Below, one piece after another: positions 49,807 to 59,112 of a DNA stretch of 64,000 bases (positions are counted from its first letter, which is position 1; every line of letters begins with the position of its first letter). The DNA comes from JAACEU01 sp043816165 (GTDB lineage Bacteria; Patescibacteriota; Gracilibacteria; UBA1369; LOWO2-01-FULL-3): the NCBI GenBank assembly GCA_043816165.1, contig JBDRIE010000033.1, positions 1-64,000 on the forward strand, given 5' to 3'. The position numbers and the translations under genes are program-made. The notes beneath the pieces were generated by a model. The model saw nothing but the letters and a program-made list of their open reading frames with translations. It was not told the DNA's origin and did no database searches.

Positions 49807-52362
49807 ATGCAAAATCTTGCTGAACAGATAGACCAAATCGAAGACGTCGACAAAAACGAGGAGCCCCAACCCATGCGGACAACTCTCGACAAAAACAAAC
49901 TTACTCCAAAAGAAGTAAAAGATTTACAAGACGAAAAAACTACAATGCCAAAGCTTGTTCGCCAAAGAAACCAACTCGAACAATCTGCAAAAGCTGAAAT
50001 ACAAGGACTACTTAACACAAACAATAGTAAAGATGTCATTGACCTTGGCGATTACAAAGACCTCAAACAAGAGCTCTCGGACCTAGAAAGGGAAATAACT
50101 GCAACAGATAGTCCGGAAAAAATGAAAGAACTCCTCGACAGAATCCGAGACATACCACGCAGACAACAACAAAAAAAAGCCAATCAACAAAAACAAGAAG
50201 CCTCAGAAAAAGAAGAACTAGATGAAAACGATCCTCGCCTAAAAGAATTAAAAGATAAGTTCACAAAAATTTGTAGAGACAACGAGCACCTCATCGGAGG
50301 TGGAGATGTAAATGGATACATAAAATGGTTCGAAAACGAACTAAGAAAAAAACCAACAATCGCCCACGGAAAAGAAGTAATCGACCAGCTTGAAGGAAAA
50401 AGAGTCTACGACAATGAAGGACTCGCACCCCGAAGAAAAATCTACAACGAACTCGAACAAGCATTCAAAAAATACGGAATCGGCTCCCCTCTCAAGTCTC
50501 CCTTCATCAAACAAGAAGGATTACAGGAAAGAAAAGACTTCCTCCAAGGAATCAAACAAGCAGAAACAGAAGTAAAAAGAGTAAACGATTCGTTCTGGTC
50601 ACCAAAAGCAAAAAAGTCATCAATGCAAGAAGTATTAATGGCAAAAAACCCTGGCGAGCAACAAGACATCACCAAAAAAATCAAAAAAATCAACACCATC
50701 GAATCAGAAGGTTTCATCTACATGAGAAACACAATGAATGTAGGAGGGACAACAGTACGAAAAATGAGTGACGCGTCAATTGGCGCATTCCTCCTAGGTC
50801 TAAAAGGTGAAGGAAGTATAAAAAAACGACTCGAATATGTAACCGGTAATGGAAAATATTCAAACGGAATTAAAGAAGCCGTAGAAAATGAAGCCTCGCT
50901 TTATGGAAAAGAATTGAAACCAGAAGTAGCAAAACTTTTTGGAATCACAAACGGACTAGAAGGAATCTACAAAGACAACCCTGAAGGATTCAAACTTGCG
51001 GTAAAAAGTTTTGAAAAACTGGATTTCATGAAAAAAATTCAAGCCCTAAAAGAACACAAAAAAATAGTAGAGAAATCCGAAAACAAAGAAGAACTCGAGA
51101 AAAAATTAAAAGTAATGCAAGCCCACACAGAAATAGATGAATCAGCAAGAAAAAAAGACATCGCCGCCTGCACTCAAAAAACATATAAAGATTGGTTCTC
51201 TGACAAAGACAATTACAAGAATCCGAAAAACAACAAACCCGGAGATCTGAAAACGTTAAAAAAATTCGTAGACATCCTGACAAGCGACACGATTAATAAA
51301 AAGTCTCACAACCTCGCATATTACGCAGCAGGCAGAAAAGGATTCAAATATTTACTCAAAGAAACTGAAAAAAATGATCCGAAATTTGATAAAGCGACAC
51401 AGAAAAAATGGCAAAGCGATTACGACAGCAAAGGATGGACAGACAAAACCAAAGTGTACGACAAATTAAAAATCATTCACAAAAAATCGGAAAATGAAAA
51501 AACAAAAGCTAAATTCCTGGAAGCGGCAAACGACAACAACGACACCAAAGAAACCAAAGAAAAATTAACACTCGAACAAACCATTGCCTCTGCGCTACAA
51601 CTCCTTGCCGACGATCAACCGGAAGAAGCAAAAAAGAAATTAAACTCATATGTAGAGAACCTTCCTGATGGCGACCCGGTCCCAAGAGAAATTTGGAATT
51701 TGATGAAACTCGCAAACAAAGAATCTAAGGAAAAAGGAGAAGGGGAGAAACTTGCAGACACAGAAGAAAAACGAATTGAAGAAGATGTAAAAACAATTGC
51801 AAGATCAGATGGAAAAATAAAAGACAGAATCGAGGAACAAAATCTAACAACTCTCAATCTCGAAGGAACGAAACAAAGTGAGAACAGACACGAAAAAACA
51901 GTTTCAGGGCAAGACAGAGCCAAAAAAGAATCAATGTCTCGCGCACAAGGAGACAAACTCGAAAAAGATCTGACAGAAGATTTCTACAAACAAACCGATG
52001 ACAAACACACCCTAAACAAAGAAGGAACAGGTGAAAAAATGTCAGAGATTAAATTTGATGGAGTCGATATGACAGATGAAAAACGACAAAAATTAAAAGA
52101 CGACACTCGAAAACATGAAACACAAATCTTCGACAAAACCGGATTCACTCACATCGACATGAAAGACAAAACCGGCAAAAAAATCTCAGCTGAACAAGCT
52201 GGAAAAAAACAAGAAGTTCAACTGGAACAACTCGAAGACGACCTTGCGAACGAAGCCCTCAAAAAAGAAGAGAAACGATCCGGGAAAAATGACAAATCAG
52301 CATTCAACCTAAACGCCCGTATGGCCGCAAACAGAAAAGCAAAAGATCTCCTGAACAAATAA
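49807..52362 (+). CDS. 851-aa highly charged cytosolic protein, unknown
   Basis: I recognise no domain. The protein is long, very rich in Lys, Glu, Asp and Gln, and free of membrane helices and signal peptide. Residues about 1-150 are coiled-coil-like (LKQELSDLEREITATDSPEKMKELLDRI in part). The middle (about 150-560) looks globular, with more aromatic and Gly residues (FWSPKAKKSSMQEVLMA, GFIYMRNTMNVGGTTVRKM). The last 250 residues are low-complexity and acidic/basic mixed, ending in RMAANRKAKDLLNK. It has its own good promoter. Its size suggests a structural or scaffold role; this is inference only. Confidence 0.7.
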   Translation: MQNLAEQIDQIEDVDKNEEPQPMRTTLDKNKLTPKEVKDLQDEKTTMPKLVRQRNQLEQSAKAEIQGLLNTNNSKDVIDLGDYKDLKQELSDLEREITATDSPEKMKELLDRIRDIPRRQQQKKANQQKQEASEKEELDENDPRLKELKDKFTKICRDNEHLIGGGDVNGYIKWFENELRKKPTIAHGKEVIDQLEGKRVYDNEGLAPRRKIYNELEQAFKKYGIGSPLKSPFIKQEGLQERKDFLQGIKQAETEVKRVNDSFWSPKAKKSSMQEVLMAKNPGEQQDITKKIKKINTIESEGFIYMRNTMNVGGTTVRKMSDASIGAFLLGLKGEGSIKKRLEYVTGNGKYSNGIKEAVENEASLYGKELKPEVAKLFGITNGLEGIYKDNPEGFKLAVKSFEKLDFMKKIQALKEHKKIVEKSENKEELEKKLKVMQAHTEIDESARKKDIAACTQKTYKDWFSDKDNYKNPKNNKPGDLKTLKKFVDILTSDTINKKSHNLAYYAAGRKGFKYLLKETEKNDPKFDKATQKKWQSDYDSKGWTDKTKVYDKLKIIHKKSENEKTKAKFLEAANDNNDTKETKEKLTLEQTIASALQLLADDQPEEAKKKLNSYVENLPDGDPVPREIWNLMKLANKESKEKGEGEKLADTEEKRIEEDVKTIARSDGKIKDRIEEQNLTTLNLEGTKQSENRHEKTVSGQDRAKKESMSRAQGDKLEKDLTEDFYKQTDDKHTLNKEGTGEKMSEIKFDGVDMTDEKRQKLKDDTRKHETQIFDKTGFTHIDMKDKTGKKISAEQAGKKQEVQLEQLEDDLANEALKKEEKRSGKNDKSAFNLNARMAANRKAKDLLNK

Positions 52363-52415
52363 ACACATTCACATGAAAGATTGAGGAGATAAAGCGAACG
52401 TGTTAACCTTCGACC

Positions 52416-52943
52416 ATGATCCTAGGTATTATTACAATTATTGTTGTTATCCTTGTAATCATTTTCCTATTCACTGGTTTTTACATAATGATTTTTGGAG
52501 GAGGACCATTCATCCCCACCCCAATGCCTTCCGTCCACGAAGTCCTCAAACATGCAAAAATAAAAAAAGGAGACAAAGTTTATGACATCGGAGCCGGCGA
52601 CGGAAGATTTGTCCATTTCGCTGCAAAAGATTACAAAGCCAACGCTGTCGGATTCGAATTAGACCCATTCGTTTTCTTTTTAGCGAAACTCAGACAGTGG
52701 ATCTGGGGATGGAAAGGAAAAATAATAAGAGGAAATTTCCTAAAACAAAACATCTCTGATGCAGATGTTGTTATCTGCTTCATGATGCCAAAATCTCTAA
52801 AGATATATCAGAAGAAATTCAAGAAAGAATTAAAAAAAGGAGCCAAAATTATTTCATACACTTTCAAAGTAGGAACTTTAAAACCGGCGAAAGTCATTCC
52901 GAAGAGGGGGAAGATAAACAAAATTTTGATATACAAAATTTAG
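52416..52943 (+). CDS. membrane-anchored SAM-dependent methyltransferase
   Basis: The 175-residue protein starts with one membrane helix (about 2-28) and the linker GGGPFIPTPMPSV. A class I Rossmann methyltransferase core follows: VYDIGAGDGRFVHFAA is motif I with the SAM-binding GAGDGR (near residue 61), GFELDP is the acidic loop binding ribose, and DADVVICFMMP is motif IV. The substrate is unknown. The fold resembles small methyltransferases of the KMT9/DOT1-like group. Its 3' end overlaps the convergent comEC gene by 50 bases. Confidence 0.78.
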   Translation: MILGIITIIVVILVIIFLFTGFYIMIFGGGPFIPTPMPSVHEVLKHAKIKKGDKVYDIGAGDGRFVHFAAKDYKANAVGFELDPFVFFLAKLRQWIWGWKGKIIRGNFLKQNISDADVVICFMMPKSLKIYQKKFKKELKKGAKIISYTFKVGTLKPAKVIPKRGKINKILIYKI

Positions 52944-54351
52944 CTAACAAAAAATAATAAACAGCTCCTATCCCCCACGTCCATTTCATTTCCAAAGAAG
53001 CAAATTCAAGCGAAGCAAATATTTCAACAAAGAATATTATTATTTCCAAAATTAAATATCCAAAAAATCCAAATATTTTTCCAAAAAACACAGCAACAAA
53101 TCCAAACATCATCGCAAAAGGTATCAAAGGCAAAACAAACAAGTTCGCAATCGGTGAAATAATAGAAAACCTCTCAAAATTCAAAATAATTATAGGAACA
53201 ACTGTAATCTGAGCAGATAAAGTTAATTGCAAAGCTTCACGAATCCCTAAAATCTTTGGAACTCTTTTCAAATACCGACCTAAACTCTCAGAAAAAAGCA
53301 CAATCCCAAAAGTCGCCAAAAAAGAGAGCTGGAAACCAACATCATAAACAAGAATTTTTGGATTCCACATATTCATAAAAAAAGCAGAAGCGAACAAGCT
53401 CAAAAATACAAAATATTGCCTTCCAAAATACAAAGCAATAAGCGAAATTCCACCCATAATCCCCGCCCGAACCACACTCGCACTAGCCCCCACCAAAATC
53501 ACAAACAAAAAAATGAAAAATATCGACAACACCACCCTAACCTTCCTCGTAAAAAAACTAAATATTCCACTAATGACCACAACAACCAGAGCAACATTGT
53601 ATCCGCTCACAGCAATAATATGAGTAAGGCCAGTCATATTAAAACTATTCATCAAATCCTCACTAATACCCTTGCGGCTACCCAAAATAAGTCCAGCCAT
53701 AAAACCTCCATACGGCTCCGTAAAAATTTTGTTCAATTTTCCCTCAAAAATTCGCTTCAAATTGAAAATAGAGCCATAAAGCATACCCCCACTCCCATCA
53801 GAAATTTTCTCAATATTTGCCCTATAAACCACACTATAAATGGAATACCTACTCAAATATTTGTCATATGCAAAATCCTCAATAGCCTCCGGCTCCTCTA
53901 TTGTCCCCGAAACCCTCAAACAATCGCCATAACTGTAAATTGGATATTTACTCCCATTTACAAGCACTCTCCCACCCACCTTCACCCATTTTTCGTCTAA
54001 GTTAAGCCGCTCGACCTCTACTACATATTTCGCCTTATCCACCCTAATATCAGCTTCCTCAACCACGCACCCCTCAAATTCATACCATCCTTCAAAATTC
54101 CGCACATGCCCTTCCCCACCTTCAAATGAATAGGCAAATCGCCAAAAACCCAATAACACAAACAAAATTCCAAAGACTATCAATTTCACAAATCTCACCT
54201 TAAAAATAAGAACAAACGTCCTAACGGCAAAAACCCACATCACAAAAACAATAAACCCCTTCTTAACCTCCTCCTCCAAGTAATACTCCCCAAAAACAAT
54301 CCCAAACATAAAACAAACCACCAAAAATAAGAACCAATCGCTTTTATTCAT
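52894..54351 (-). CDS. comEC: ComEC/Rec2-type DNA-uptake channel, without C-terminal nuclease domain
   Basis: This is the inner-membrane channel that takes single-stranded DNA into the cytoplasm. The 485 residues have two N-terminal helices, an OB-fold-like external domain (about 85-185), and the competence domain. The competence domain contains GLILGSRKGISEDLMNSFNMTGLTHIIAVSGYNVALVV, the family signature around residues 218-255, and about eight helices after it. The metallo-beta-lactamase-like domain that follows in long ComEC proteins is absent. Together with the type IV pilus genes it supports natural DNA uptake. Confidence 0.85.
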   Translation of the reverse strand: MNKSDWFLFLVVCFMFGIVFGEYYLEEEVKKGFIVFVMWVFAVRTFVLIFKVRFVKLIVFGILFVLLGFWRFAYSFEGGEGHVRNFEGWYEFEGCVVEEADIRVDKAKYVVEVERLNLDEKWVKVGGRVLVNGSKYPIYSYGDCLRVSGTIEEPEAIEDFAYDKYLSRYSIYSVVYRANIEKISDGSGGMLYGSIFNLKRIFEGKLNKIFTEPYGGFMAGLILGSRKGISEDLMNSFNMTGLTHIIAVSGYNVALVVVVISGIFSFFTRKVRVVLSIFFIFLFVILVGASASVVRAGIMGGISLIALYFGRQYFVFLSLFASAFFMNMWNPKILVYDVGFQLSFLATFGIVLFSESLGRYLKRVPKILGIREALQLTLSAQITVVPIIILNFERFSIISPIANLFVLPLIPFAMMFGFVAVFFGKIFGFFGYLILEIIIFFVEIFASLEFASLEMKWTWGIGAVYYFLLAKFCISKFCLSSPSSE

Positions 54352-54420
54352 ACAAAAACCCTACCCCATAAACTTAAAAAAAACTTAAAAAAATTCTAAA
54401 ATCTCTAACTTAAAGTTAAA

Positions 54421-54449
54421 TTGAAAAAACCATCAAAAACCAGTAACAT
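54421..54449 (+). promoter_or_regulatory. promoter of the SLH-CAP gene
   Basis: TTGAAA and TAACAT are 17 bases apart, 27 bases before the ATG, in an A-rich gap divergent from comEC. Confidence 0.55.
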
Positions 54450-54476
54450 TAGCAAGTCTCATAAAACCTATGAAAA

Positions 54477-56912
54477 ATGAGGAGATTCCTGACAATAATA
54501 ACAATATCGGCACTTTTCCTGCCATTAACCATACAAACCGCTTCAGCGCAATTCTCCGACCTATTTAAAAACAACAAAAACTACGAAGCAATTATATTTT
54601 TGGAGGGAAGCAACATTCTAGTCGGATACTCAGACGGAACCTTTCGCCCAAACAACGAGGTAAATCGAGCGGAATTCCTAAAAATCACACTCGAAGGATC
54701 AAAAATCCCATTGGACAAAAACGACATCTCTCTGCCATTCCCGGACACACAAAACGACGAATGGTACCGCCCGTACATTCAAAAAGCTTACGACTCAGGA
54801 TGGATCGTCGGATTCAACGATGGAACCTTCAAACCCGACCAAACAATCACAAAAGCTGAAGCATTAAAAATACTAGGAGAAGTCCAACAATGGCAATTAA
54901 ACGAAAATCCACAAAGTTCGCCATTTCAGGACATTGATCTAAACGAGTGGTATGCGGCCTACGTAGTTTACGCAAATGATCACGACTATTTGGAAGAAAA
55001 TGGAGAATTATTCGAACCGCAAAACCTAATGACCCGCGCAAACATAAGTGAAGTCCTCTATAGGACAATAACTGTCGAAAATGAAGAAGCAGAAGTCGAC
55101 ATAGAAGAAGAAGTTGAAATAGAAGAAAAGCCGGCAGCAACACCAGTCACATTCGAAAAAACACCAGTCGCATTCAAAGAAATCCCAATCGATTTCTTCG
55201 ACAATATAACTCTTAGCACACCACTCCCAAACACATTCTACAAAAATGAAACATATGTAATCGAAGGTCAAATAAATTCAGATAACTACGATACTATCTC
55301 CATATTTCTCGATAATGATATGTACACAGATTTGGATTATCTACTATTCACAGGAGAAGTGACAAATGGACAATTCGAAATTCCGGTTCATTTCAGAGAA
55401 ACTGAAAATTACACCATCGGAATTATCCCGGGAACAAATGGAAACACAAAAATTGAAGAAATTTCAGTACTCACATCGCTCCCCTCACCATCCGATACAG
55501 ATTCTCCAACCGGATCAATAGAAAACCTAAGTATCAGCTACGAAAATAAGACCACTTCTTTAAAATTCAATGCTCCTTCAGATTCATTAAAAATATTTAC
55601 ATTCAAACAAGAAAACGATTCAGTGGAATTCATTTCACGACAAAATAGAGACAATCTCCCCCTCTATTATCCGGCTTTTGAAGACTTTTCCGAAGGAAAT
55701 GTGACCTATCTTGGACAACTAAACAACACAAGTTCAGCTTCCACTCCAGAAAAATCTTTTGAGGCGGTAGAACATACATACGATCAAATTGACGAAGATA
55801 AAATATCCGCAACCATTCCTGACACACTCCCAAAATTTCAAGATATCTCAATAAACGGAACAACAAAAACAGACACCCTTCTGGAAGGATTTGTAATAAA
55901 ACCCGACGGCCTTGTAGAATCTGTAATGCTCGAAACCAGCAGCGAAACATCAAATTATTTTGGATCTGAAATCATTGTAAGTGGAAATAATTTCGAATTT
56001 GATTATGTTGAAACAACAAAAGGACGTTACATCATAGAAATCATTGATAATTATGGAGTCCCAATAGTTAACCATCCTGTTTACATTGGAAGCATTATTC
56101 CGCTAATTCCTGATTACTTCGACCTAAACGAAAGGGCTTTCTTCTCAGGAATTCTCGACCTCGACGCTCTCAGAAAAGATCTCCTCAACGAAATCAACGA
56201 CAACCGATCAGTTTACGGTTACTCGGAAATCAAATTAAATTCAGAGCTAAACACGTTGGCTCAAAACCACTCGGAAGATATGGCAGAAAATGATTTCTTT
56301 GGTCACATAAATTTAGAAAACCAAACACCTGACGACAGAAGATTAGAAGATGGCATTAATATGCCCGTATCGGAAAATATAGCCAAAGACGTTTCAGTAA
56401 TATTCGCGCATCTTGGATTAATGAGAAGCGGAAGCCACAGAGAAAACATTCTAAATCCTGATTGGCATTTAGTGGGATTGGGAATCGCACAATCCAATGG
56501 ATACATTTATGTCACAGAAGAGTTTTCCGCAGGAGAAATCACAGCAAGCGATCTAACCAAATATAAAAACTCTTTGATTGACGAAGTAAACGACCAAAGA
56601 GAATCAAATGGTCTCTCCGCACTCACTTACCAAAACAGTATCGAATCGGTTTGCACAGATCTAAACAATAAAACTATTTCAGAAAACATCATCCTAACAA
56701 CAGAAGATCTTTCGACCGCTCTAGAACTGCACGATATTGCAGGAACATCGCAATATACGAGTAGAACATATAATATTTGGTCTGTAATCCTTTCTTCAAT
56801 CCTAAAAGATGAAGAAAGTTCGATTCTTGATGAAAGTTGGGTTAATATTGGTGTCGATATCCAACTCGACGAGACAGGTATGATTCATGTGTCGTTCATC
56901 TTGAACAAATAA
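54477..56912 (+). CDS. S-layer-homology surface protein with CAP domain
   Basis: A secreted 811-residue protein. The signal peptide is 1-24 (ending TASA). Three SLH repeats follow, with GYSDGTFRPNNEVNRAEFLKI near 50-70 and GFNDGTFKPDQTITKAEALKIL near 106-127. Acidic and Pro-rich linkers and a long beta-rich middle come next. A CAP/SCP domain lies near 565-690 (LNTLAQNHSEDMAENDFFGHINLENQTPDDR and HRENILNPDWHLVGLGIA), with two His and Glu residues at the usual CAP sites. A second, degraded CAP-like copy seems to follow. It is a wall-bound surface protein of unknown activity. Confidence 0.82.
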   Translation: MRRFLTIITISALFLPLTIQTASAQFSDLFKNNKNYEAIIFLEGSNILVGYSDGTFRPNNEVNRAEFLKITLEGSKIPLDKNDISLPFPDTQNDEWYRPYIQKAYDSGWIVGFNDGTFKPDQTITKAEALKILGEVQQWQLNENPQSSPFQDIDLNEWYAAYVVYANDHDYLEENGELFEPQNLMTRANISEVLYRTITVENEEAEVDIEEEVEIEEKPAATPVTFEKTPVAFKEIPIDFFDNITLSTPLPNTFYKNETYVIEGQINSDNYDTISIFLDNDMYTDLDYLLFTGEVTNGQFEIPVHFRETENYTIGIIPGTNGNTKIEEISVLTSLPSPSDTDSPTGSIENLSISYENKTTSLKFNAPSDSLKIFTFKQENDSVEFISRQNRDNLPLYYPAFEDFSEGNVTYLGQLNNTSSASTPEKSFEAVEHTYDQIDEDKISATIPDTLPKFQDISINGTTKTDTLLEGFVIKPDGLVESVMLETSSETSNYFGSEIIVSGNNFEFDYVETTKGRYIIEIIDNYGVPIVNHPVYIGSIIPLIPDYFDLNERAFFSGILDLDALRKDLLNEINDNRSVYGYSEIKLNSELNTLAQNHSEDMAENDFFGHINLENQTPDDRRLEDGINMPVSENIAKDVSVIFAHLGLMRSGSHRENILNPDWHLVGLGIAQSNGYIYVTEEFSAGEITASDLTKYKNSLIDEVNDQRESNGLSALTYQNSIESVCTDLNNKTISENIILTTEDLSTALELHDIAGTSQYTSRTYNIWSVILSSILKDEESSILDESWVNIGVDIQLDETGMIHVSFILNK

Positions 56913-56918
56913 AAAATT

Positions 56919-58430
56919 ATGAATTTTAAAGTAAAGAAAATCAGAAAAACGGTTCCGCAAAAAAAGAAAACCGAAGAGCTGGAACCAAAGTTTACAAAAA
57001 AAACTTTAAGCATAAAAATTCCTATACTTATTTCATTGGTAATAGTGATTCTATTGGTAGTTGGAATCGCAAAAGCCATAAGCCATATAAACTTCAATGT
57101 TTTCCTTAAAATTGCGGGAGACGAGCTTTTAACAGATGAAGAGGGACACACAAATTTCCTTATTTTAGGGACAGGAGATAAAAATCATGAAGGAGCAGAT
57201 CTCACAGATACAATAATGGTTGTCAGTCTCGATGACGAAAACAAACTGGTAAACATGCTCTCGATCCCCCGTGATCTTTATGTGGAAGACGACGTTGTCG
57301 GAAGCTCAAAAATAAATGAAGCATTTCATTATGGGAGAGTTTATTACGATAATGAACAAAAAGGTCTCGAATACTTAACAGAAAAAGTAGAAGATATTAC
57401 GAATATTGACATTCAATATAGGGTCAAAATAAATTTTCAAGGATTTAAAGATCTCGTCGATGCACTTGGAGGCATAGATCTCTATATAGAAGAAGCAATT
57501 TATGATCCATATTACCCAAAAGATGGAACAGTATTATTCGAAACCTTCAGCATTTCTGAAGGACAGCATCATCTAGACGGAGAAACGGCTCTAAAATATG
57601 TCCGAAGTCGAAAAACCACCTCAGACTTTGATAGAGCGGCAAGGCAACAACAAGTAATATATGCAATTAAAGAAAAAGCACTGCAAACAGAAACAATTCT
57701 AAACCAAGAAAAAATTAAAAAACTACTAAACGCACTAAAATCGAATATCGACACAAACATCAAGGTCAAAGAAATCCTCACGATGGGTGCAATGGCATCA
57801 GATTATTCATCCGAGTCAATCACACAAAGATTAATTCACGACAATCCAATCGACTGTGGAGGATTCCTATATCCGGAACTCTACAACGAACAATATGTAT
57901 TAATCCCTGCCGGTGGCTATGAAATCCTAGAACAATACTCTGATTTAATTTTCAATCATCCATTAGTTTCACAAGAAAACAGCATCATCTACATCTTAAA
58001 TGGAACATCAGAATACGGGGTTGCCGGTGAAACAAAACAAGTACTCCAAAGATTCTGCTTCGATATCCAAGGATTTGGGAATGCATCATCAAAAGACATA
58101 ACAAAAACAACATACTACTACATCCAGATGTATGACGGAGACGGAGAACCGGTAGATTCAAGACCGGCATCATTAGACTTCCTCCAAAAACTCATTCCCG
58201 GAGAAGAAAGCACTAATATAAAAGAAGAATACAAAGAACACTTTGGGCCTGCAGACATCGTAATCGAACTGGGAAGTGATTACGTTGGTACTGACAAATA
58301 CATGCTCGACCATTTTTATTACCTCTCTTCCCCTTCTCACTCAACAAATCCAAGTACAAATTTAAATGGCACAACCCAAGACCCAGATCTTGAAACCCCT
58401 GAGAATGAGACTGAAAATACGACTGAATAA
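56919..58430 (+). CDS. LytR-CpsA-Psr (LCP) family glycopolymer ligase
   Basis: LCP proteins attach lipid-linked glycopolymers to peptidoglycan. The 503 residues have a basic cytoplasmic tail, one membrane helix (about 34-55) and an extracellular LCP domain. The domain contains TNFLILGTG, DLTDTIMVVSLD, MLSIPRDLYV (the Arg/Asp pair that binds pyrophosphate), GSSKINEAFHYG, and ALKYVRSRKTTSDFDRAARQQQVI. A LytR C-terminal domain-like segment follows (SIIYILNGTSEYGVAGETKQVL). With galU and the glycosylphosphotransferase it completes a route for wall-linked polysaccharide that SLH proteins may bind. Confidence 0.92.
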   Translation: MNFKVKKIRKTVPQKKKTEELEPKFTKKTLSIKIPILISLVIVILLVVGIAKAISHINFNVFLKIAGDELLTDEEGHTNFLILGTGDKNHEGADLTDTIMVVSLDDENKLVNMLSIPRDLYVEDDVVGSSKINEAFHYGRVYYDNEQKGLEYLTEKVEDITNIDIQYRVKINFQGFKDLVDALGGIDLYIEEAIYDPYYPKDGTVLFETFSISEGQHHLDGETALKYVRSRKTTSDFDRAARQQQVIYAIKEKALQTETILNQEKIKKLLNALKSNIDTNIKVKEILTMGAMASDYSSESITQRLIHDNPIDCGGFLYPELYNEQYVLIPAGGYEILEQYSDLIFNHPLVSQENSIIYILNGTSEYGVAGETKQVLQRFCFDIQGFGNASSKDITKTTYYYIQMYDGDGEPVDSRPASLDFLQKLIPGEESTNIKEEYKEHFGPADIVIELGSDYVGTDKYMLDHFYYLSSPSHSTNPSTNLNGTTQDPDLETPENETENTTE

Positions 58431-59112
58431 ATTTATATCTTCGAATTCTGAATTTTCGAGAAGAAAAGCCGACGAACTCATCCAAAACGGCAAGGTTTTC
58501 ATTAACAATAAAAAAGTTCAAACACTTGGAACCCAAATTGATCCGGACAAAGACAAAATAGAAATAAACGGAAAAATAATTAATCATAAATCCGAAAAAA
58601 TCTACCTCGCACTAAACAAACCAGCCGACCACATAACGACAAGAAGCGACGATTTCAACAGAAAAACCGTAATGGACTTAGTTCCAAAAATCCCCAATCT
58701 AAAACCGGTAGGACGGCTCGACAAAGACACCGAAGGCCTCCTCCTCTTTTCAAACGACGGCGAATTCATAAACAAATACACTCATCCAAAATATGAATGT
58801 GAAAAAGAGTATTTTGGTAAAATTTCAGGACTCATTTCCGATGAAAAAATATCAAAACTCGAAAACGGAATAATAATAGACAACAAAAAAACCTCAAAAG
58901 CAAAAATAAAAATAATAAAACGTTCAAAAATTCAAACAACCCTTACAATAACAATTCATGAGGGACGCAACAGACAAATCAGAAAAATGTTTGCCTCGCT
59001 AGGCAACGATGTGAAATACTTACAGAGAATGCGCATTGGAAAAATATCACTCGGCCCTCTAAAAAAAGGACAATACAGAAAATTAACCACCCAAGAAATA
59101 AATGCTAACTAG
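58405..59112 (+). CDS. 16S/23S rRNA pseudouridine synthase, RsuA/RluB family
   Basis: The 235 residues begin with an S4 RNA-binding domain (RLNKFISSNSEFSRRKADELIQNGKVFINNKKV). The catalytic domain follows, with the active aspartate in VGRLDKDTEGLLLFSNDGEF, then HEGRNRQIRKMFASLGNDVKYLQRMRIG. Whether it modifies 16S or 23S rRNA cannot be read. The start MRLKIRLNK was chosen so the S4 domain begins at its usual distance. The overlap with the LCP gene is 26 bases and with the next gene 11 bases. Confidence 0.9.
   Translation: MRLKIRLNKFISSNSEFSRRKADELIQNGKVFINNKKVQTLGTQIDPDKDKIEINGKIINHKSEKIYLALNKPADHITTRSDDFNRKTVMDLVPKIPNLKPVGRLDKDTEGLLLFSNDGEFINKYTHPKYECEKEYFGKISGLISDEKISKLENGIIIDNKKTSKAKIKIIKRSKIQTTLTITIHEGRNRQIRKMFASLGNDVKYLQRMRIGKISLGPLKKGQYRKLTTQEINAN

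Noticed and set aside
52362..52404. Terminator after the 851-aa gene
   Set aside because: The inverted repeat AACACATTC/GAACGTGTT has a mismatch, a 25-base loop and no T-run after it.
53416..54000. 194-codon frame opposite comEC
   Set aside because: Asn/Thr/Ile-rich antisense reading of a real membrane-protein gene.
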